Source of the DNA: Deltaproteobacteria bacterium
Lineage (GTDB): Bacteria > Desulfobacterota > Desulfobacteria > Desulfobacterales > UBA11574
Length of the DNA stretch: 15,866 bases
Reading direction: 5' to 3'
Assembly: GCA_019314155.1 (NCBI GenBank)
Contig: JAFCZV010000010.1
Coordinates: forward strand, 1 to 15,866
Part shown: one piece after another, positions 1 through 7,082 of the stretch
Layout of the letters: every line of letters starts with the position of its first letter
Numbering within the stretch: position 1 is the first letter of the stretch
Notes under the pieces: generated by a model
Told to the model about the DNA's origin: nothing
Databases searched by the model: none
The model's input: the letters and a program-made list of their open reading frames with translations, nothing else
Translations under genes and position numbers: made by a program

Positions 1-702
1 ATTTACATTGTTGAAGATCGTCGGAAAGGGGTCACCTGCCTTGTGGATTGCGGGATGCCGTCGGATGCAGAGAATCTGGCAGCATCTTTGCAAAATTTTG
101 CACCTTTAAAACGCGTTGTCTGCACTCATTTTCATGTGGATCACGTCTCGGGATGGATTTGTCTTAAAAACCGGCATACAGACTGTAAAATTTGGTTCCA
201 TGAGGCGGCCAGGTCGTTTGTTGCAGGAGATGCGCGGATTCCTCTTCCGTCGTTTGTGGACATCCAAGAGATCCTCATACCGTGCATGAAGGAGGCCGGC
301 TATTTTCCGGGCTTTTTCGATCTTGTCAATGGCGGGTTGTACGGAACGCCCTTTAAAAAAAGGTTTCCTTTAGACCGTGTAACATTCTTTTCAAATGAGC
401 CGTCTGTTTTGCCGGGCTTTACCACATTCTTTTCAAATGAGCCGTCTGTTTTGCCGGGCTTTACCACCATCCATACACCCGGTCACAGACCCGACTCGGT
501 CTCTTTTTTCGATGCGGACAGCGGCATTTTGATCTGCGGAGATTTGTTGATGGTTATCGACGGGAAGCTCATCATCAACACGTTTGTGGCCAGCAAAAAA
601 GATCAGGAAGCCTCGATCAATAAAATCAAGAAATTAGAAGGGTTAAAGTATATCTTCCCAGGTCATGGGGACTGCGTGCCGTTTACCGGAGATCAAATTT
701 GA
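1..702 (+). CDS. Metallo-beta-lactamase-fold hydrolase, 5'-truncated by the window edge
   Basis: The reading frame is open from base 1 and ends at TGA 700-702, so the true start lies outside the window; 233 codons are visible. Counting from the first visible codon, the protein shows the zinc-binding motif THFHVDH (His43, His45, Asp47, His48), a later His162 in HTPGHRPDSV, Asp181 in ICGD and His222 in FPGHGD. These are the metal ligands of the metallo-beta-lactamase superfamily in the usual order, which supports a binuclear-metal hydrolase of the glyoxalase II/lactonase type. The substrate cannot be told. The reading frame carries a perfect in-frame 42-bp tandem duplication just before the HTPGH motif. 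The stop codon lies inside the left direct repeat of a MITE-like element, so the insertion lies at the very 3' end of the gene. GTG at 43 is an internal codon, not a credible start, because typical family sequence (IYIVED...VDCG) precedes it. Confidence 0.88.
   Translation: MYIVEDRRKGVTCLVDCGMPSDAENLAASLQNFAPLKRVVCTHFHVDHVSGWICLKNRHTDCKIWFHEAARSFVAGDARIPLPSFVDIQEILIPCMKEAGYFPGFFDLVNGGLYGTPFKKRFPLDRVTFFSNEPSVLPGFTTFFSNEPSVLPGFTTIHTPGHRPDSVSFFDADSGILICGDLLMVIDGKLIINTFVASKKDQEASINKIKKLEGLKYIFPGHGDCVPFTGDQI
382..465 (+). repeat. Perfect 42-bp tandem duplication inside the hydrolase gene
   Basis: Bases 382-423 and 424-465 are identical. The unit is a multiple of three and encodes the 14 residues TFFSNEPSVLPGFT twice (residues 128-141 and 142-155 of the visible frame). 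Identity at every third-codon position means it is recent, or an assembly or slippage artefact. It adds a loop directly upstream of the HTPGH metal-ligand motif. Confidence 0.95.
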
Positions 703-829
703 TAAAATTGTAAAAAGTGAAACGTGAAATGTAAAACGACTACATTTAGTACATTAAGAGGCAATATTACACAACATATAGACTTTTCACGTTTAACTTT
801 TTACTTTTCACGGAACTATCAAATTTGAT
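692..829. mobile_element. MITE-like element, copy 1, with flanking direct repeats
   Basis: A block of about 115 bp is bounded by ATCAAATTTGAT at 692-703 and again at 818-829. Its ends form an imperfect terminal inverted repeat: GTAAAAAGTGAAACGTG near the left end pairs with the reverse complement of the CACGTTTAACTTTTTAC segment near the right end (about 21 of 23 positions match over the full arm). A near-identical copy with different outer direct repeats lies at 4504-4640. Small size, no coding capacity, terminal inverted repeats and flanking duplications fit a non-autonomous miniature element. The transposase family cannot be named. It separates the hydrolase gene from vapBC and its left repeat overlaps the hydrolase stop codon. 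Confidence 0.75.
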
Positions 830-987
830 TTTAAATAATAGTAATAATCGGTTGATAAAATATATTTTGTATGATATTTACAAATTTGTATGAAAAATAA
901 ATTTTTGTCTTTCAAAATTATAACATGTCTTACCTATGCTGTAATATTTGAAACGATCAGCTTAGGTCTTATTAAGTGAGGTTCATT
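830..987 (+). promoter_or_regulatory. AT-rich leader of the toxin-antitoxin operon with repeats that could be an operator
   Basis: This non-coding stretch must contain the vapBC promoter. It has a direct repeat TTTGTATGA at 866-874 and 885-893 (19-bp period, about two helical turns) and a 12-bp perfect palindrome TACAAATTTGTA at 879-890. VapB-type antitoxins usually autorepress by binding palindromes near their promoter, so these are candidate operators; that role is inferred. No clear -35/-10 pair stands out. GTGAGG at 976-981 serves as the ribosome binding site for the ATG at 988. Confidence 0.35.
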
Positions 988-1239
988 ATGCCCATTGTCA
1001 CAACATCAAGCCGTGGACAGATCGTCATTCCAAAAGAGATCCGGAAAAAATTGAAAATCGTTCCCGGCAAAAAGCTATCCATCAAGATTCAAAATGATCA
1101 TGTCTGTTTAACGCCGCTGCCTGATGATCCGGTGGATTATTTCTGCGGCATTTTTGAAGAAAAAGATTCTCTAACCCAGGCATTAATGGACCAGCGGCAA
1201 AAGGATAAGGATCGTGAATCGAAAAAAACTGCTGGATAG
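988..1239 (+). CDS. vapB: AbrB/SpoVT-type antitoxin (VapB-like)
   Basis: An 83-residue protein whose first 45 residues contain the swapped-hairpin DNA-binding pattern TTSSRGQIVIPKEIRKKL followed by a Pro-Gly turn and alternating strands, typical of AbrB/MazE-like antitoxins. The rest is charged and probably binds the toxin. The start at ATG 988 is preferred over GTG 976, because GTGAGG then acts as a ribosome binding site six bases upstream. The gene overlaps the PIN-domain gene downstream by 26 bp, the usual organisation of translationally coupled toxin-antitoxin pairs. Expected role: neutralise the toxin and autoregulate the operon. The family is clear; the VapB name follows from the PIN partner. 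Confidence 0.87.
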   Translation: MPIVTTSSRGQIVIPKEIRKKLKIVPGKKLSIKIQNDHVCLTPLPDDPVDYFCGIFEEKDSLTQALMDQRQKDKDRESKKTAG

Positions 1240-1624
1240 CTTTGCGCTGCTGGCTTATCTGAATAAAGAAGCAAATTTTGAAAGGGTCAAACATATTCTT
1301 GCAAAGGCCAAAAAGTCGGACGCCTTCGTTTTGATGAATGAAATCAACATTGGAGAAACATATTATATCCTTTTCAGAAAAAGGGGGGCGCAGCAGGCGG
1401 AATATTTTTTAGATGTGATCCTTCCGGGGCTCCCCATAACTCCTGTTGCCAATGATTTTGAATCCGTTCTCGACGCAGCTCGGATTAAAGCGGAATATCC
1501 GCTTTCTTTCAGCGATTGTTTTGCCGTGTCAAATGCTCGTCGTGAAAATGCAATTATTGTAACGGGTGACCCTGAATTTAAAAACGTGGAACATATTGTT
1601 GAGATTGAATGGCTTGACAACTAA
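1214..1624 (+). CDS. vapC: PIN-domain ribonuclease toxin (VapC-like)
   Basis: A 136-residue protein starting at GTG 1214, preceded by a purine-rich AAGGATAAGGA site. PIN-domain acidic residues are visible in order: Asp8 in LLDSFALLAYL, Glu43 in MNEINIGE, Asp101 in FSDCFAV and Asp119 in VTGDPEF. Together these form the usual Mg-dependent RNase active site, so all catalytic acids appear intact. Members of this family cleave tRNA or rRNA when freed from their antitoxin; the target of this one is not predictable. It overlaps the antitoxin gene and has no adjacent downstream partner on the same strand. Confidence 0.87.
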   Translation: MNRKKLLDSFALLAYLNKEANFERVKHILAKAKKSDAFVLMNEINIGETYYILFRKRGAQQAEYFLDVILPGLPITPVANDFESVLDAARIKAEYPLSFSDCFAVSNARRENAIIVTGDPEFKNVEHIVEIEWLDN

Positions 1625-2128
1625 TAAGAAAATTAAGCGAAGTTTGGCAAGATCAGGAAAGTAATCAATCCATCACTTGGCCGCTTGCTTCTGAAATTTC
1701 GAGACCACTCCTCCTAAAATTTACTTCCAAATCCAAAATAAATAACAGTGAAGGTTTAAGCAAAATGAGTTGGAGTAAGCACAAGAAACAGAGCCGTTCA
1801 AATTCTTGTGATCACAAGTACATACTACAGCTGTCCCTTTTCCCGCTTTTTGACCATATCACAAACTTCGGACTTTTAAATATAGATAGAAGAATCGAGC
1901 CAACTGTCGTTTGGTGATACGTTATTATGTTATCACTAAAAAATCAGACACTTGATAGTGTGACGTCATTGCAGATATCAAAGGTTTGAAGTTCTCACCG
2001 GTTTCAAACCAACCCCTCAGAAGCTTTTTCATTTTCAGCTGCCGGTGTCAAACAACGCCTTTCCAAGAATTTGATCTCGGCCGTATATATCCTCATAAAA
2101 ATAAAGCGTGTCGTTTAAAGGTATATTT
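1625..2128. other. Gene-free stretch between convergent genes, with two palindromes
   Basis: No convincing coding frame is visible in about 500 bp between the PIN toxin (plus strand) and the phosphoesterase (minus strand). It contains a perfect 14-bp palindrome CTTGTGATCACAAG at 1805-1818 and an inverted repeat GGTTTGAA / TTCAAACC at 1983-1990 and 2003-2010, which could form an 8-bp hairpin. The hairpin lacks a T-run, so it is not a canonical terminator. A TGACGTCA octamer palindrome also occurs near 1960. None of these lies in an obvious promoter position; the 14-mer is the only one unlikely to be noise. Confidence 0.5.
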
Positions 2129-2791
2129 TCAAGAGGATTCGTCTATGGTCCTTAGATACAATTTGTCTCCGGTTACTTGAAGGTAAAATACTGGAAATTC
2201 GGTCCAAGCACCTGTGTTAATGTACCTAATACCATTGGAAAATATATCCTCAGGGTAGTGAGTATGGCCACAGGTGACCGCTTCATATCTATTTTCCATG
2301 GCACAATTCACCGCATTTATCATTACATTTTTACGGAGAAACTTGTAAAAGATCTCCCATTTCTTGGCATATTGGGCCACATGCACTGGTCTTGCTCCCA
2401 ATTTCACCCTCAAATCATGCATCAGTTTAAAAGCTTGGATGAAAGCTTGGTTTCTGGGCATGATCTCGTCAAAATCGTCTCCATGGGCAATTAATAATCT
2501 ATTCCCTAAGTTGTAAAAACGCGTAAAGTGAACTTTCTCAAACCCTTTTGGCACATATCCATTATCATGGTTACCTCTTACCCAAACGACCTTTTGACGG
2601 TAAGATTTCTGCTCAATAAGGTCAAGGATCCGCTGATGCGGTGGCTTTAAATTCTCATAAGGATTGTCTATAATATCTCCATTTAAGATGAGTTCATGAT
2701 CTTCAGAAACATTTTTGAGAAAACACTCGAAGTCCTCATGCAAAAAATGTTGAGATCCTATATGCAAATCGCTGACAATGATTGCGTTCAT
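2129..2791 (-). CDS. Calcineurin-like metallophosphoesterase (LpxH/YbbF-like)
   Basis: A 220-residue protein. The start is placed at the ATG whose first base is 2791, because it is preceded by GGAGGA and begins directly at the fold (MNAIIVSDLHIG); the longer frame up to 2884 would overlap the upstream decarboxylase. Metallophosphoesterase motifs appear in order: SDLH (Asp8, His10), NGDIID (Asp39), GNHD (Asn74, His75), AHGD (His103) and GHTH (His176, His178). This is the complete ligand set for a two-metal phosphoesterase. The spacing resembles UDP-2,3-diacylglucosamine hydrolase (LpxH) and relatives, but the substrate is not certain. It follows the decarboxylase on the same strand after about 40 bp, so the two are probably cotranscribed. 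No signal peptide is visible. Confidence 0.85.
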   Translation of the reverse strand: MNAIIVSDLHIGSQHFLHEDFECFLKNVSEDHELILNGDIIDNPYENLKPPHQRILDLIEQKSYRQKVVWVRGNHDNGYVPKGFEKVHFTRFYNLGNRLLIAHGDDFDEIMPRNQAFIQAFKLMHDLRVKLGARPVHVAQYAKKWEIFYKFLRKNVMINAVNCAMENRYEAVTCGHTHYPEDIFSNGIRYINTGAWTEFPVFYLQVTGDKLYLRTIDESS

Positions 2792-2831
2792 ATAAAGTGA
2801 ATCTTCCTCCAAATGAAAAGGGCAAACTCTA

Positions 2832-4469
2832 TCAAAGTTGATATATTTTTTCCTGTTCGTCGAGAATCTCCCGCAAAATTTCAATGGTTGTCATGGGGTT
2901 CATGATTACAGCCCGAAGTACCACGATGTCTTGTTCGGACCAGTTTGCCGATCTTAAGGTGGTTCTGGAGACGAAGCTGTTGCCGGCCTCCCGCTGCAGT
3001 CGTTGAACCGTCCGATTGAGGGTGTTTAATTTTTCGTTGATTTGAGCCATTGTTTTCACATCCCCTTGAACCAGTTGGTTTTTAAGATCCAAAGGACACA
3101 GTCTGTAGGTGAGAATGTTGAGTTCGGGGGGGGTGACCAGCTGAAAATCCGGTCGTTTTTCAATTTCATCGGCAAATTTGCGGGCGGTTTCGATGCCGTG
3201 GTCGATGAGCAGGCCGTAGCCCCGGCTCCCCATGATTTTAAGGGCGCTGTCTAGAATCAGCGAGTTTGCCTCCCGGGATCCTGACGGCGATTTTATGCCG
3301 AGATCCACCGAGGTGGGTCGGTTGACATAGTGCGCATGATATATGACGCTGTCCATGATCATTGGATCTTTAAAATAGACCATGCCGCAGCTCATGGGCA
3401 TATAAAACTGCTTGTGTCCGTCGATGGTCACCGAATCGGCCCCCTCGATTCCGACGAGCAGATGGCGGTATTTTTCCGACATCAGGGTCGGCCCTCCCCA
3501 GGCGGCATCCACATGAAAATGAATTCTATTTTCCTCGCAAATTTCGCCCAGCTTTAACAGCGGGTCTACGGACCCGGTTTCCGTGGTTCCGGCAATTCCG
3601 ACCACCGCCAAGACAGCTGTTTTTTTTTGGCTTTTCTTCAACGTATGGATGGTTTTTTCAAGCGCTATAAGATCGATCCGGTTCTTTTCATCCACATCCA
3701 CGGCTACAATATTCCGGTTGCCGATGCCAAGCAGCCCTCCAGATTTGTTAAGTGAGTAGTGCCCCCGTTTTGACACAAGAACCACGCATCGCTGAATTCC
3801 GTATGCATCATATGCAGATTGCAGGCCTTCTTTTTCCACACCGTCAAAACCGGGTTTAGGGGCAAGTCGCGTATTTCGGGCCACCCACAGCGCCGTCAGG
3901 TTGGAGAGTGTACCGTTTTCAGTAAAGCAGCCGAGGGTCGTGTTTGTGCTTTGGATATGTTCATTGTAAAAAGAATCGCTTTTTCGGTAAATCAGCCGGT
4001 GAATTTTGGCCAACACCTGCTTTTCCATCACCGATACAACTTTGGACGTTTCGATTTTAACCACATTCTGGTTCAGGGCGGCGACGATGGTTTTAAGGTG
4101 GACCATAAAAAAAGGAATGGCCGAGGTCATGTGTCCGATAAAATAGGGTGAGGCCACATTAACGGCATGGGGGGCGATTTCTTCAATTAGATCGGTAATA
4201 ACGTCGGCAAGTTTTTTTTCAGGATTTTGACTGATAAGGCTGTTGGTAAATCTGTCGGCCAAATCCTTCAGGCTCACCGCTTCGGTAAAACCCACATGTG
4301 TTTTAAGAAAATCGTGGAGCCCGAAAAGGATCTGCTCCATGTACTTAATCAACGTAGACCTTGCAGCTTCGTTTTCCGGCCTGATAAATGTTCGTGTCAG
4401 CGCCGGCCAGTCGGCCACCAGCGCTTTTTTCAATGGCGGTGTTTTTTTGGGATTCATGGACTTTGTCAT
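2832..4469 (-). CDS. PLP-dependent group II amino-acid decarboxylase
   Basis: A 545-residue protein of the glutamate/aspartate/aromatic amino-acid decarboxylase family (PLP fold type I). Visible features: TENGT at 183-187 in the phosphate-binding region, His237 in the stacking position, the DAAWGG motif with Asp321 expected to contact the PLP pyridine nitrogen, and TIDGHKQ with Lys353 as the Schiff-base lysine. The length and long N-terminal segment resemble the putative PLP-dependent aspartate 1-decarboxylase group (PanP-like), which supplies beta-alanine for coenzyme A. That substrate is inference; glutamate or another acid is possible. No strong ribosome binding site precedes either ATG (4469 or the codon at 4457). 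The phosphoesterase gene follows on the same strand. A MITE-like repeat lies 35 bp upstream of the start and could affect its promoter. Confidence 0.87.
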   Translation of the reverse strand: MTKSMNPKKTPPLKKALVADWPALTRTFIRPENEAARSTLIKYMEQILFGLHDFLKTHVGFTEAVSLKDLADRFTNSLISQNPEKKLADVITDLIEEIAPHAVNVASPYFIGHMTSAIPFFMVHLKTIVAALNQNVVKIETSKVVSVMEKQVLAKIHRLIYRKSDSFYNEHIQSTNTTLGCFTENGTLSNLTALWVARNTRLAPKPGFDGVEKEGLQSAYDAYGIQRCVVLVSKRGHYSLNKSGGLLGIGNRNIVAVDVDEKNRIDLIALEKTIHTLKKSQKKTAVLAVVGIAGTTETGSVDPLLKLGEICEENRIHFHVDAAWGGPTLMSEKYRHLLVGIEGADSVTIDGHKQFYMPMSCGMVYFKDPMIMDSVIYHAHYVNRPTSVDLGIKSPSGSREANSLILDSALKIMGSRGYGLLIDHGIETARKFADEIEKRPDFQLVTPPELNILTYRLCPLDLKNQLVQGDVKTMAQINEKLNTLNRTVQRLQREAGNSFVSRTTLRSANWSEQDIVVLRAVIMNPMTTIEILREILDEQEKIYQL

Positions 4470-4503
4470 TCAATATGGCTCGCAGAGGAAATTTTACGGG
4501 TTC

Positions 4504-4640
4504 ATCAAATACTGATAAATTTGTAAAAAGTGAAATGTGAAATGTAAAACGACTACATTTAGTACATTAAGAGGCAATATTACACGACATATAGACTTTT
4601 CACGTTTAACTTTTTACTTTTCACGGAACTATCAAATACT
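4504..4640. mobile_element. MITE-like element, copy 2, with flanking direct repeats
   Basis: The core of about 117 bp matches copy 1 (692-829) with only a handful of substitutions. It is flanked by ATCAAATACT at 4504-4513 and 4631-4640. The outer part of the direct repeat differs from that of copy 1, while ATCAAAT is shared, as expected for independent insertions into a preferred target, or for an element whose ends include ATCAAAT. It lies in the divergent region between the decarboxylase (minus strand) and the sensor kinase (plus strand). Both copies are in the same orientation relative to the window. Confidence 0.75.
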
Positions 4641-4918
4641 AAATTAAGAATAAGCGTTCAGGGCTGTATACTGGTGTTAGTATCATGACATTTTTTTGAT
4701 GCCAAGAGAATATTTTTGACAGGGCATATTCAGATTGTCTATTGCCAACGCACAGCAAATTATAATAAGCATGGTTAAGAGAAACACTACCGTTTTTTTG
4801 ATAATTGGCCGCAAACACGTTTGGTTTTGCCCAGTTTGACCTAAAAGAGATGTCCGGTTTGCGCTGTAATGGTATCAAGCCGAATCCAAATGTCCGGTTT
4901 ATTAGATTGCGAGTGTCC
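4641..4918. other. Divergent intergenic region upstream of the sensor kinase
   Basis: No credible gene. It should carry the promoter of the kinase operon, but no consensus sigma-70 or sigma-54 promoter can be recognised. It contains a direct repeat ATGTCCGGTTT at 4850-4860 and 4890-4900, a 40-bp period close to four helical turns, which could be a tandem binding site. The plus-strand frame is open from TTG 4805, but the extra 38 residues do not look like a PAS N terminus. Confidence 0.4.
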
Positions 4919-6994
4919 ATGAAAACCGAAGCGTTTTTACAAGAACAGAAATTTTACAGAACCCTTATCCAGAGCGCTACCGATTATGTGGTCGCCATCA
5001 ACCGCAACTATCAGATCATTATGGCCAACGAGCTTTTTAAAAATGAATTCGGCATGCAGCCCAATGATTTATGCTACAACGTATGGAAGAACAGAGATAA
5101 AAAATGTAAAGAGTGCCTGGTCGAAAAAACCTTTAAGGATGGTGCGGGACACTGGAATGTAGAAAATGTAATTATGAAAGACGGCAGAGTTGCGCAGATG
5201 CTCGTTAAATCGATGCCGGTCAAGGATGAACGGGGCGAGATTGTGTATGTTCTGGAAAGAGCTACGGACATCACGGGAAGGAAAAATCTTCAGGAGAATC
5301 TCGAAAAAGTGGCCGGCAATCTGGAAGATATGCTGGCCAGCCGTCTGGAAAAATTGCAAAAATCCGAAGAGAAATATCGTACCATATTTGAACGGTCCCG
5401 GGATGCCATCATTCTTACGAACCCCAGCGGGAAGATCGTGGAGGTCAACCAGGCCGGGGTTCATATCCTGGGGTACCAGACCCAAGAAGAAGTTTTGGCG
5501 TTGGAATCCACAGCCAAGCTCTTTGTGGAAAAGGAGGATTTTATCGATCTCCAGAAAAGAGTTTCCCAGGAGGGGTTCGTTGTGGAGTATGAAACCCGTC
5601 TTTTGGATGAAAATAATTCAGGATTCGATGCATTGATTACATCCAATGTAACAGTGGATGTAACCGGTCAGATCACCGGCTACGTGCTGATTATAAGAGA
5701 CATTACCAAAAGAAAAATCGCACAACAGCAGATCGAGAAGCGGAATATCCGGCTGGACATTTTAAATTCCATTTCCAAGACCGTCAGCAGCAGTTTGAAT
5801 CTCGATGAGATCCTCAGCAGCACCATAGATAAAACTCTTGAAGTGCTGGAATCAGACAGTGTCAGGATTTATCTGCTGGACGATAAAAAAAAGATTCTCA
5901 AACTGGTGGCCCACAAAGGACTTTCTGATAAATTGATCGCCAAATCCTTTATGCAATATCGTAAGCCCGGGGACGGGCTTCTGGGTCAGACCATACTCGA
6001 CGGCGAAACCAGGCTGGTGGATAATTTCTTGCGAGCCCAAGACACTTATGTGGATTCCATTATCGAAGAGGGCCTGCACTCCAGTGCTTACATTCCCTTG
6101 TCCACCAAAGGGGAGTTGACGGGCGTAATGTGTGTGAGCAGCCATTATCCCATTGAGTTCGCAGCCGGTTATATTGAGTTCTTGACTGCTATCGGAAGCC
6201 AGATCGGCGTTGCGGTGGACAATGCAAATTTGTATGAAAATATAAAAAGAGCTTTTGAGGATCTCAAGGATGCCCAGGAACAGATTGTTCAGTCAGAAAA
6301 ACTGGCCTCTTTGGGCAAATTGGCCGCCACCATTGCCCATGAGATCAACAATCCTCTGGCCGCAGTTCTGACCTACATCCGGTTGATGATAAAGCTAAAA
6401 AACCGGAATAAATTCTCCCCTGAAAGACTTGAGGACATTTCCCGATATTTGGCCACCATGGAGTCGGAAACGGCCCGGTGTGGGGAAATCGTAAAAAATC
6501 TTCTGGCCTTTTCCCGGCAGTCTAAAATCACCATTAAGAACCGGAGCATTATTGATATTATCGATAAGACCCTCGATCTTATTGCCCATGATTTGGAGAT
6601 TAAAGGCATTCAGTTGAGAAAAAACATTTCACCGGATCTGCCCAAAGTTCAATGCGATTTCCAGCAGATTCAACAGGCCCTTTTAAACCTTATCTACAAT
6701 GCTTCAGACGCCATGCTCGACGGCGGCACCTTGACGATAACGACCCAAAGAAAAGCCGGGAGTGAGAGATTTCTGGACGTCAAGGTTTCCGATACGGGCT
6801 GCGGCATTACCGAGGAAGACAAGGAAAAAATTTTTGATCCTTTTTTTACAACCAAAGCAGAAGGAAAAGGTGTGGGCCTCGGTTTGTCGGTGGTTTACGG
6901 TATCATTACACGGCACAACGGCACCATAGGCGTGGAAAGCAAGCCTGGGAAGGGGAGCACATTCACGGTCAGTCTGCCGGTGGCCCGAGTGTAA
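4919..6994 (+). CDS. Soluble PAS-PAS-GAF sensor histidine kinase
   Basis: A 691-residue kinase if it begins at ATG 4919 (MKTEAFLQEQKFYR), just before the first PAS; the open frame extends upstream to TTG 4805. Domains in order: PAS 1 (about 12-125), a short coiled coil, PAS 2 (about 150-265), GAF (about 285-437), HisKA with phospho-acceptor His474 in ATIAHEINNPLAA, and an HATPase domain with Asn594 (N box), DTGCG at 625-629 (G1), DPFF and GVGLGLS at 651-657 (G2). All catalytic boxes look intact. No membrane segment is present, so it should sense cytoplasmic signals. PAS 1 holds Cys52, Cys63 and Cys66 in an LCYxVW...CxxC arrangement common in PAS domains of sulfate reducers, which may sense redox or metals (inference). 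The regulator gene follows after 88 bp, so the two probably form a pair. Confidence 0.9.
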   Translation: MKTEAFLQEQKFYRTLIQSATDYVVAINRNYQIIMANELFKNEFGMQPNDLCYNVWKNRDKKCKECLVEKTFKDGAGHWNVENVIMKDGRVAQMLVKSMPVKDERGEIVYVLERATDITGRKNLQENLEKVAGNLEDMLASRLEKLQKSEEKYRTIFERSRDAIILTNPSGKIVEVNQAGVHILGYQTQEEVLALESTAKLFVEKEDFIDLQKRVSQEGFVVEYETRLLDENNSGFDALITSNVTVDVTGQITGYVLIIRDITKRKIAQQQIEKRNIRLDILNSISKTVSSSLNLDEILSSTIDKTLEVLESDSVRIYLLDDKKKILKLVAHKGLSDKLIAKSFMQYRKPGDGLLGQTILDGETRLVDNFLRAQDTYVDSIIEEGLHSSAYIPLSTKGELTGVMCVSSHYPIEFAAGYIEFLTAIGSQIGVAVDNANLYENIKRAFEDLKDAQEQIVQSEKLASLGKLAATIAHEINNPLAAVLTYIRLMIKLKNRNKFSPERLEDISRYLATMESETARCGEIVKNLLAFSRQSKITIKNRSIIDIIDKTLDLIAHDLEIKGIQLRKNISPDLPKVQCDFQQIQQALLNLIYNASDAMLDGGTLTITTQRKAGSERFLDVKVSDTGCGITEEDKEKIFDPFFTTKAEGKGVGLGLSVVYGIITRHNGTIGVESKPGKGSTFTVSLPVARV

Positions 6995-7048
6995 AGCGAA
7001 ATACTGCGCGGTATTTTACCCTAAAAAAACCTGACCTAAGTTTTTATG

Positions 7049-7070
7049 AATACATAAGGAATACATAAGG
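7049..7070 (+). repeat. Perfect 11-bp tandem repeat carrying a duplicated ribosome binding site
   Basis: AATACATAAGG occurs twice in a row directly upstream of the response-regulator start, followed by AAGG. The repeat doubles the Shine-Dalgarno-like AAGG element, so the regulator has up to three purine-rich sites between 7056 and 7074. Repeat-number change here could alter translation of the regulator. A short hairpin (AAATAC / GTATTT, about 7000-7015) lies just after the kinase stop codon. Confidence 0.7.
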
Positions 7071-7082
7071 AAGGAATTCACA

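Noticed and set aside
1986..2180. Short plus-strand open frame between vapC and the phosphoesterase
   Set aside because: No ribosome binding site or family resemblance; it runs into the antisense of the phosphoesterase.
2792..2884. Upstream extension of the phosphoesterase to 2884
   Set aside because: It would overlap the decarboxylase end by 53 bp, and a good GGAGGA site precedes the internal ATG at 2791, where the fold begins.
4805..4918. N-terminal extension of the kinase from TTG 4805
   Set aside because: The 38 extra residues resemble translated intergenic DNA and contain a direct repeat. ATG 4919 begins right before the PAS domain. Still possible, but less likely.
4639..4920. Minus-strand open frame of 93 codons between the MITE-like element and the kinase
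   Set aside because: It has no recognisable domain and no ribosome binding site, and overlaps the expected promoter region of the kinase.
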